From Alterirhizorhabdus sp964247265 (GTDB lineage: Bacteria; Pseudomonadota; Alphaproteobacteria; Sphingomonadales; Sphingomonadaceae): DNA of 30,274 bases. Position 1 is the stretch's first letter; the number at the start of each line of letters is the position of its first letter. Shown one piece after another: positions 24,882 to 30,274 of this stretch. Location of the stretch: positions 1 through 30,274 of the forward strand of contig CAXTTS010000014.1 in the NCBI GenBank assembly GCA_964247265.1. Reading direction: 5' to 3'. The notes beneath the pieces are model-generated. The model made no database searches. It was not told where the DNA came from and was given only the letters and a program-made list of their open reading frames with translations. Position numbers and translations under genes: made by a program.

Positions 24882-26069
24882 ATGCGCGCGCTCACCTGGC
24901 ACGGCAAGCACGACGTCCGCGTCGATACCGTTCCCGATCCCGAGATCATCAATCCGCGCGACGCGATCATCAAGATCACGTCCACCGCGATCTGCGGCTC
25001 CGATCTCCACCTCTACGATGGCTATATCCCCACCATGAAGGCGGGTGACATCCTCGGCCACGAATTCATGGGCGAGGTTGTCGAGATCGGCGCGAAAAGC
25101 ACGCTCAAGAAGGGCCAGCGCGTCGTTGTGCCCTTCACCATCGCCTGCGGCAGCTGCTATTTCTGCGGCAAGCATCAATATGCCGCCTGCGACAATTCGA
25201 ACCCGGCCGACAATCAGGACATATCGGAGGAGCTGTACGGCCACGCCATGTCCGGCCTGTTCGGCTACAGCCACATGACCGGCGGCTATCCGGGCGGGCA
25301 GGCGGAATATGTCCGCGTGCCGTTTTCCGATGTCGGCCCGATCGTGATCCCGGATGGGGTGGAAGACGAGAAGGTGCTGTTCCTCTCCGACATCCTGCCC
25401 ACCGGCTGGATGGCGGCGGAGAATGCCGATATCGAGCCGGGCGACACGGTGGCGGTCTGGGGCTGCGGCCCGGTCGGGCTGTTCGCGATCCAGAGCGCGT
25501 TCCTGATGGGCGCCAACCGGGTGATCGCGATCGACCATTTCCAAAACCGTCTGGCACTCGCCAAGAAGTTCGGCGCCGAGACGCTGAATTACGAGGACAG
25601 CAAGGTCTATGATGCCTTGATGGAGATGACCGGCGGGATCGGCCCCGATGCGGTGATCGATGCGGTCGGCCTCGAAAGCCACGGCCTGTTCGCCGACAAT
25701 GTGCTCGACCAGATCAAGGCCACCGCCTTTCTCGGCACCGAGCGGCCGCATGTGCTGCGCCAGGCGATCGTCGCCTGCCGCAAGGGCGGGCGCGTCTCGG
25801 TCCCCGGCGTTTATGGCGGCTTCGTCGACAAGTTTCCGATGGGCGCCTTCATGGAAAAGGGCCTGACGATGAAGACCGGCCAGACCCATGTGCAGCATTA
25901 TCTGCCCGGCCTGCTCAACGCGATCATGGAGGACAAGATCGACACCACCTTCCTGATCTCGCACCGCATGGCGCTTGAGGATGCGCCGCACGGCTACGAC
26001 ATCTTCAAGAACAAGCAGGACGAAGTGACCAAGATCGTCCTGAAGCCCGGCCTCGCCAAAGCGGCGTAA
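24882..26069 (+). CDS. Zinc-dependent alcohol dehydrogenase (formaldehyde/threonine dehydrogenase-like, 395 aa)
   Basis: A medium-chain dehydrogenase. Catalytic zinc ligands are C38 in AICGSDLH and H60-E61 in GHEFMGE; the structural zinc site is the four-Cys lobe CGSCYFCGKHQYAAC. The NAD(P)-binding motif is VWGCGPVGLFAIQ. Length 395 aa and the extended lobe (ISEELYGHAMSGLFGYSHMTGGYPGGQAEYV) resemble the glutathione-independent formaldehyde dehydrogenase-like group, but the substrate cannot be fixed. AAAGGA precedes the ATG. It lies in a tight run with the SRPBCC gene upstream and the SDR gene 11 bases downstream. Confidence 0.92.
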   Translation: MRALTWHGKHDVRVDTVPDPEIINPRDAIIKITSTAICGSDLHLYDGYIPTMKAGDILGHEFMGEVVEIGAKSTLKKGQRVVVPFTIACGSCYFCGKHQYAACDNSNPADNQDISEELYGHAMSGLFGYSHMTGGYPGGQAEYVRVPFSDVGPIVIPDGVEDEKVLFLSDILPTGWMAAENADIEPGDTVAVWGCGPVGLFAIQSAFLMGANRVIAIDHFQNRLALAKKFGAETLNYEDSKVYDALMEMTGGIGPDAVIDAVGLESHGLFADNVLDQIKATAFLGTERPHVLRQAIVACRKGGRVSVPGVYGGFVDKFPMGAFMEKGLTMKTGQTHVQHYLPGLLNAIMEDKIDTTFLISHRMALEDAPHGYDIFKNKQDEVTKIVLKPGLAKAA

Positions 26070-26080
26070 GGAGATACAGC

Positions 26081-26875
26081 ATGGCAGACAGCAACGGAAA
26101 ATATGCGGTCATCACCGGCGCTTCCACCGGCATCGGTTTCGAGCTGGCGTCGATCGCGGCGGAAAACGGCTATGACATCCTCGTCGTCGCGGACGAGCCG
26201 CTGATCGACAGCGCCGCGGCTGACTTCCGCATGCATGGCGGCAAGGTCGAATCGGTCGAGGCGGATCTCTCGACGATCGAGGGTGTCGATACGCTGCTCG
26301 CCGCCACCAACGGGCGGGCGATCGATCTGCTCTGCGCCAATGCCGGTCGCGGCCTCGGCAAGGGCTTCCTCGATCAGGATGTCGCGGATTGGCGCAAGGT
26401 GGTGGATACCAACATCACCGGCACGCTGTATCTGCTGCAGAAGGTGCTGAAGCCGATGGTGGCGCGCGACGACGGCAAGGTGCTCGTCACCGGATCGATC
26501 GCCGGCTTCCTGCCGGGTTCGTTCCAGGCGGTGTATAACGGCACCAAGGCGTTCGTCGACAGCTTCACCGATGCAATCCGTGACGAGTTGAAGGAATCGA
26601 AGGGCGTCCAGATCACCACGCTGATGCCCGGCCCGGTCGAGACCGAATTCTTCGATCGCGCCGACATGATGGATACCAGCGTCGGCGCGTCGGACAGCAA
26701 GAGCGATCCGGCGGACGTGGCCAAGGATGGCTGGAACGCGCTGATGGCCGGCAAGGCGAGCATCGTCTCCGGCTGGAAGAACAAGGTGCAGGTCGCGGTC
26801 GCCCACGTCACTCCGGCGGCTGTGCTGGCGGGCATGCACCGCAACATGGCGGAACCGGGCAGCGCCAACGATTGA
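26081..26875 (+). CDS. Short-chain dehydrogenase/reductase (264 aa)
   Basis: A classical SDR. The cofactor motif is GASTGIG at residues 13-19, the stabilising motif NAG at about residues 87-89, and the catalytic tetrad N111, S139, Y152 and K156 (YNGTK) is complete. PGPVETEFF follows as in the family. AAGGAGAT gives an excellent Shine-Dalgarno. The substrate is unknown. It is the third gene of the probable stress operon; its stop codon overlaps the open frame of the cupin that follows. Confidence 0.93.
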   Translation: MADSNGKYAVITGASTGIGFELASIAAENGYDILVVADEPLIDSAAADFRMHGGKVESVEADLSTIEGVDTLLAATNGRAIDLLCANAGRGLGKGFLDQDVADWRKVVDTNITGTLYLLQKVLKPMVARDDGKVLVTGSIAGFLPGSFQAVYNGTKAFVDSFTDAIRDELKESKGVQITTLMPGPVETEFFDRADMMDTSVGASDSKSDPADVAKDGWNALMAGKASIVSGWKNKVQVAVAHVTPAAVLAGMHRNMAEPGSAND

Positions 26876-26903
26876 GGCGCAACCTGCGGCAAGGGAGCGG
26901 GCG

Positions 26904-27233
26904 GCGGAAGGCTGGGGCAATATTCTCGCCGGGATCAGGCGCGATGCCGACGAGGAGGAGTTTCGCACCCTCCTCACCCGCCCCGGCCTGCGTGTCGAGC
27001 GCATTGTCTCCACCGGGCAGGTCTCCGCCGACTGGTACGATCAATCGCAGGATGAATGGGTGCTGCTCGTCGAGGGCGGCGCCCATTTGTTCGTCGAGGG
27101 GCAGGGGGAGCTTGTCCTCGGTCCGGGCGATCATCTGCTGATCCCCGCCCACGTCCGCCACCGCGTGACCTGGACCGATCCGGAGCGGCCGACGATCTGG
27201 CTGGCGCTGCATTTCCCCGCCGCCGCCGGCTGA
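26904..27233 (+). CDS. Cupin-domain protein frame without a usable ATG/GTG/TTG start
   Basis: An open frame that continues from upstream encodes a typical small cupin: NILAGIRRDADEEEFRTLL, then a strand run DQSQDEWVLLVEGGA, then GPGDHLLIPAHVRHRVTW (cupin motif 2), ending at TGA 27231-27233. Motif 1 lacks the usual His pair, as in some one-domain cupins that read DEWVLL. No ATG, GTG or TTG occurs in frame before the conserved part. GCG at 26904 is placed as the start only because AAGGGAG at 26891-26897 is well spaced and one base change would make it GTG; ATT at 26871 or 26922 are other options. The frame is +1 relative to the SDR gene. Either a rare start, a frameshift fusion, a sequence error or a recently silenced gene. 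Confidence 0.6.
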   Translation, partial: AEGWGNILAGIRRDADEEEFRTLLTRPGLRVERIVSTGQVSADWYDQSQDEWVLLVEGGAHLFVEGQGELVLGPGDHLLIPAHVRHRVTWTDPERPTIWLALHFPAAAG

Positions 27234-27339
27234 ACGGCCGCTGACAGGCACATTCAGGCATCGGTCAACCCGAGTCGCCCACAAGCATAACTGTGATCGG
27301 CCCACTTCTGTCCGGGGCCGCCAGTCAGGGAGACAGACC

Positions 27340-27717
27340 ATGATGTTTAAGACAATGATGACCGCCGCCGCCCTCGCCCTCGCCGGCACCGCCACGGTGG
27401 CGCCGCTGCCCGCCGCCGCGCAGAACTACGGCTGGAACGATCGCGGAACCGATCAGGGTTTCCAGAACGTCGCGTGGCGCAACGATCGCCGTTACGGCAA
27501 TGATCGGCGCTACCGTGGCAATGATCGTCGCTATCGCGGCAACCAGCGCTGCTACGACAAGGGCAATGGCGGGCTCGCCATCGGCGGCGTCGCCGGTGGT
27601 CTAGCGGGTAACGCGATCGCCGGTCGGGGCGACCGCACGATCGGCACGATCCTGGGCGCCGGCGTCGGCGCGCTCGCCGGCCGCGCGATCGATCGGTCCG
27701 ACGGCCGTCGCTGCTGA
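27340..27717 (+). CDS. Secreted glycine-zipper protein (125 aa)
   Basis: A signal peptide (about residues 1-27, ending PAAAQ) precedes an Arg/Tyr/Asn-rich repeat region at residues 48-68 (NDRRY, NDRRYRG, NDRRYRG) and a glycine-zipper segment at about residues 78-114 (GLAIGGVAGGLAGNAIAG and GTILGAGVGALAG). This matches the 2TM glycine-zipper outer-membrane or periplasmic proteins of the Rick_17kDa/SlyB type, though no lipobox Cys is seen. GGGAG precedes the ATG. It stands alone with a strong hairpin after its stop. Confidence 0.87.
   Translation: MMFKTMMTAAALALAGTATVAPLPAAAQNYGWNDRGTDQGFQNVAWRNDRRYGNDRRYRGNDRRYRGNQRCYDKGNGGLAIGGVAGGLAGNAIAGRGDRTIGTILGAGVGALAGRAIDRSDGRRC
27481..27540 (+). repeat. 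Short coding tandem repeat, NDRRY(RG)
   Basis: Three in-frame units of 18, 21 and 21 bases encode NDRRYG, NDRRYRG and NDRRYRG. The units differ at third codon positions, so the protein repeat is older than a recent slippage event. Confidence 0.75.
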
Positions 27718-27727
27718 TCGCGATAAC

Positions 27728-27769
27728 CCCGTTCGGTTCGGACCGATCGACACGGCCGAACCGAACGGG
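27728..27769. terminator. Strong bidirectional terminator hairpin
   Basis: CCCGTTCGGTTCGG at 27728-27741 and CCGAACCGAACGGG at 27756-27769 form a perfect 14-bp stem with a 14-base loop, between the convergent glycine-zipper and esterase genes. On the plus strand it is followed by a short T-rich tail (CTTATTT). Confidence 0.8.
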
Positions 27770-27774
27770 CGGGC

Positions 27775-28431
27775 TTATTTCAGGCCTAGCCCCGCCTTCA
27801 CCTTCGGCATGATCCCCCGCACGATCACGCTCACCCCGCGCGCGGTGGGGTGCAGCCCGTCGGGCAGGGTCATGCCATGCTGCGCCGCCACCCCGTCGAG
27901 GAAGAAAGGGTAGAGCCCGGCGCCATATTTCGCCGCCAGCGCCGGATACATGCCCTCGAACGCCCCGACATAAGCGCGGCCCATATTGGGGGCGGAGCGC
28001 ATGCCGGCGACCAGCACCGTCAGCTTGCGCCGCCGGAGTTCGGCCAGGATGGCATCCAGATTGCCGCGCGCCTGCGCCACCGGCAGGCCGCGCAGCATGT
28101 CGTTCGCGCCCAATTCGACGATCACCAGATCGGGCTTCGCCTTCAGCGCGTTCAGCACCCAGGCCAGTCGCGCCTTGCCGCCCGCCGTCGTGTCGCCCGA
28201 CACGCCGGCATTCTGCACCCGCGCCGCCACGCCCTGCCGCCGCAACGCCGCCTCCAGCTGCGCGGGGAAGCTTTCCTTCGGCTTCAGCCCGTAACCCGCC
28301 GTCAGGCTGTCACCGAACGCCACGATAAGCCGGTCCGCCGCCACGGCGGGCGCCGCGCCGAGCAGCGCCAGCCACCCGGCAAGATGGACAATCGCCCGAC
28401 GCCACCCATATGAACCTGCCGCCTTGCCCAA
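27775..28431 (-). CDS. TesA-like SGNH arylesterase/lysophospholipase (218 aa)
   Basis: A secreted SGNH hydrolase. The nucleophile block is FGDSLTAGYGL, the oxyanion Gly/Asn blocks are NAGVSGDTT and GANDMLRG, and the catalytic Asp-His pair is DGLHPT, as in E. coli TesA (thioesterase I/lysophospholipase L1). The signal peptide is RRAIVHLAGWLALLGAAPAVAA. The start is taken as TTG at 28431 because GAAGGGAA at 28438-28445 lies six bases upstream; ATG at 28467 would add 12 residues before the signal. It is divergent from a YbbA-like ABC gene, as tesA is from ybbA in E. coli, and the two starts overlap. Confidence 0.92.
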   Translation of the reverse strand: MGKAAGSYGWRRAIVHLAGWLALLGAAPAVAADRLIVAFGDSLTAGYGLKPKESFPAQLEAALRRQGVAARVQNAGVSGDTTAGGKARLAWVLNALKAKPDLVIVELGANDMLRGLPVAQARGNLDAILAELRRRKLTVLVAGMRSAPNMGRAYVGAFEGMYPALAAKYGAGLYPFFLDGVAAQHGMTLPDGLHPTARGVSVIVRGIMPKVKAGLGLK

Positions 28432-29143
28432 TCGGAATTCCCTTCTGTCCCAAGCTCCCGACAACATCGTGATCGCCGCGCGCGATGTCACCCTTTCGCT
28501 CGGCACCGGCACCGCCCGTGTCGAGATATTGCGCGGGATCGATCTCACCGTGCGGCAAGGCGAGACGGTCGCTTTGCTCGGCCCATCCGGTTCGGGCAAA
28601 TCCTCGCTGATGGCGGTGCTGTCCGGGCTGGAGCAGGCGAGCGGCGGCACCATCCACGTCGCTCGCGCGGATTTCGGCGCGATGGGGGAGGATCAGTTGG
28701 CCCTCGCCCGGCGCGGCCGCATCGGCATCGTGCTGCAGGCCTTCCATCTGCTGCCGACGATGACCGCGCTGGAGAATGTCGCCGTCCCGCTCGAACTGGC
28801 GGGTGAGCCGCACGCCTTCGATCGCGCCACGGCCGAACTCGGTTTTGTCGGCCTCGGCCATCGCACCGGCCATTATCCCGCCCAGCTTTCGGGCGGCGAG
28901 CAGCAGCGCGTCGCCATCGCCCGCGCCATCGTGCCGCGCCCGGCCCTGCTGTTCGCCGACGAGCCGACCGGCAATCTCGATGCCGCCACCGGCGAGGCGA
29001 TCATGGATCTGCTGTTCGCCCGCCAGCGCGAGACGGGCGCGACGCTCGTGATGATAACCCACGATCCCGCGCTCGGGCGCCGCTGCGGCCGCACGATCGA
29101 ACTGCGCGACGGGCGCATCCTCGCCGACAGCGCCGCCGCATGA
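28424..29143 (+). CDS. ABC transporter ATPase, YbbA-like
   Basis: The ATPase of a MacB/LolD-type exporter paired with a large FtsX-like permease. Walker A is GPSGSGKSS (about residues 54-62), the Q-loop is VLQAFHLLP, the signature LSGGEQQRVAIARA, Walker B LLFADEPTGNLD and the H-loop THD are intact. The body aligns with E. coli YbbA from DNIV onward. The start is uncertain: TTG at 28424 gives 239 aa but has no Shine-Dalgarno, and GTG at 28469 would cut into the conserved N-terminus. It overlaps the esterase start by 8 bases and the permease by 4 (ATGA). The transported substrate is unknown. Confidence 0.9.
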   Translation: MPNRNSLLSQAPDNIVIAARDVTLSLGTGTARVEILRGIDLTVRQGETVALLGPSGSGKSSLMAVLSGLEQASGGTIHVARADFGAMGEDQLALARRGRIGIVLQAFHLLPTMTALENVAVPLELAGEPHAFDRATAELGFVGLGHRTGHYPAQLSGGEQQRVAIARAIVPRPALLFADEPTGNLDAATGEAIMDLLFARQRETGATLVMITHDPALGRRCGRTIELRDGRILADSAAA

Positions 29144-30274
29144 GCCTCGCCTGGCGGCTGGCGTTGCGGGAATTGCGCGGCGGCCTCGCCGGGCTGCGGC
29201 TGCTCGCCTTGTGCCTGTTCCTCGGCGTGGCGGCGATCGCCGGCGTCGGCAGCCTCTCCGCCGCGATCGTCGGCGCGCTGGAAGGGCAGGGGCGCGAACT
29301 GCTCGGCGGCGATCTGCAATATCAGGTGGTCCAGCGTTTCGCCGATCCGGCCGAGCGCGCGGCGATGGATGCCGCCGGCCGCACCTCGGAAACGGTGCGG
29401 ATGCGGGCGATGGCCTCGCGCCTCGACGGCACGCAGAGCGTGCTGGCCGAATTGAAGGGCGTCGATGCCGCCTATCCCCTTTACGGCGCGCTCCGCCTCG
29501 CGCCGGGGGCGCTGGCGCCGCGTCCGGCCGGCGCCGGCGTGGCCATCGCACCGACGCTGGCGGAGCGGCTCGGCATCCGCGTCGGCGACCGGGTACGCAT
29601 CGGCGAGGCGCGCCTGCGGGTGATCGGGCTGATCGCGAACGAGCCCGATCGGCTCAGCGAAGGCTTCACCCTCGGCCCGGTGGTGCTGGCCGACATGGCC
29701 GGGATCAAGGCGACCGGGCTCGTCCAGCCGGGCAGCCTGTTCAACGCGCGCTATCGCATCCGCCTGCCGGCCGGCGCCGATTTCGCCGCGCCGGCCAACG
29801 CCTTCACTGCGCGCTTTCCCGATGGCGGCTGGCAGGTGCAGAACCGCACCGACGGCGCGCCGAGTTTGCGCCGCATGGTCGAGCGGCTCGGCCAGTTCCT
29901 CGGCCTCGTCGGGCTGACGGCGCTGGCGGTGGCGGGGATCGGCGTCGGGAACGGCGTCGCCTCGTGGCTGGATGCCCGGCGCGGCGGCATCGCCACGCTG
30001 AAGGTGCTGGGTGCGGATTCGTCCACGATCGCCGCGACCTACCTGATCCAGATCGCCTTGGTGGCGCTGGCCGGCATCGCCGCCGGCGTGGTGCTGGGCG
30101 CGGCGGTGCCGGCGATTGTCGCGGCGGTGGCGGGCGATGCGCTGCCGGTGCCGCCACGCATGGCGCTCTACCCGCTGCCCTTGCTCACCGGCGCGGTCTA
30201 CGGCCTGCTCGTCGCGGCATTGTTCGCGCTGGCGCCGCTCGCCCGTGCCCGCGCGGTGCCGCCCGCCTCGCTGT
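29140..30274 (+). CDS. ABC transporter permease, YbbP-like (cut by window edge)
   Basis: The first 378 residues of a large FtsX-domain permease. The N-terminus MSLAWRLALRELRGGLAGLRLL, the first membrane helix at about residues 20-45, a periplasmic region, and membrane helices from about residue 255 with ASWLDARRGGIATLKVLGA (the FtsX coupling region) are typical of YbbP, which is about 800 aa. The 3' part lies outside the window. The ATG overlaps the ATPase stop by four bases, so the two subunits are coupled. Confidence 0.9.
   Translation, partial: MSLAWRLALRELRGGLAGLRLLALCLFLGVAAIAGVGSLSAAIVGALEGQGRELLGGDLQYQVVQRFADPAERAAMDAAGRTSETVRMRAMASRLDGTQSVLAELKGVDAAYPLYGALRLAPGALAPRPAGAGVAIAPTLAERLGIRVGDRVRIGEARLRVIGLIANEPDRLSEGFTLGPVVLADMAGIKATGLVQPGSLFNARYRIRLPAGADFAAPANAFTARFPDGGWQVQNRTDGAPSLRRMVERLGQFLGLVGLTALAVAGIGVGNGVASWLDARRGGIATLKVLGADSSTIAATYLIQIALVALAGIAAGVVLGAAVPAIVAAVAGDALPVPPRMALYPLPLLTGAVYGLLVAALFALAPLARARAVPPASL

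Overview
The window reads as ordinary chromosome of a high-GC alphaproteobacterium, most likely a Sphingomonas-type sphingomonad. The grounds are the MipZ division ATPase, a PmtA-type phospholipid methyltransferase, a general-stress (EcfG-type) promoter candidate, very high GC, and dense genes with many 1-30 nt overlaps. Family names come from motifs and remembered family features; no search was run. I see no tRNA, rRNA, insertion sequence, phage gene, CRISPR array or replication origin, and no gene-free stretch over 300 bases.

Layout. 1-3101: recF (cut by the left edge) and dnaN, both on the minus strand, separated by a plus-strand secreted protein of unknown function and a minus-strand ferritin-like di-iron protein. 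3262-7038: a plus-strand run of an IalB-like secreted protein, rlmN, a TauE/SafE permease and a cyclopropane fatty acid synthase. 7072-7698: a secreted four-EF-hand protein facing it. 7868-12984: argG, a DyP-type peroxidase ending in a strong hairpin, then a coupled run of ridA-like, GDPD and FemAB-like (DUF482) genes. 13003-14207: Sel1-repeat protein and panC on the minus strand. 14302-16971: mipZ, a membrane J-domain protein and phosphomannomutase/phosphoglucomutase.

16956-19309: a TetR regulator divergent from a 3-ketosteroid-dehydrogenase-like flavoprotein. 19369-21866: a compact molybdate locus, modE-modA-modB-modC, in which neither ModE nor ModC carries a molbindin/TOBE domain; a promoter-plus-operator candidate lies before modA. 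21863-22767: a PmtA-like methyltransferase overlapping a small UVR-motif protein, on the minus strand. 22897-24201: an MFS transporter. 24273-27233: a probable general-stress operon (SRPBCC protein, zinc alcohol dehydrogenase, SDR, cupin) behind an EcfG-like promoter; the cupin frame has no ATG, GTG or TTG start. 27340-27717: a secreted glycine-zipper protein. 27775-30274: a TesA-like esterase divergent from a YbbA/YbbP-type ABC exporter, the permease cut by the right edge.

Nothing here is a clear-cut new defence or mobile system. The points most worth a second look are the domain-stripped molybdate locus and its operator, the startless cupin frame, the stress promoter, the exact 80-residue internal repeat in the ferritin-like protein, the methyltransferase/UVR pair, and the shared TTG start region of the esterase and the ABC ATPase.
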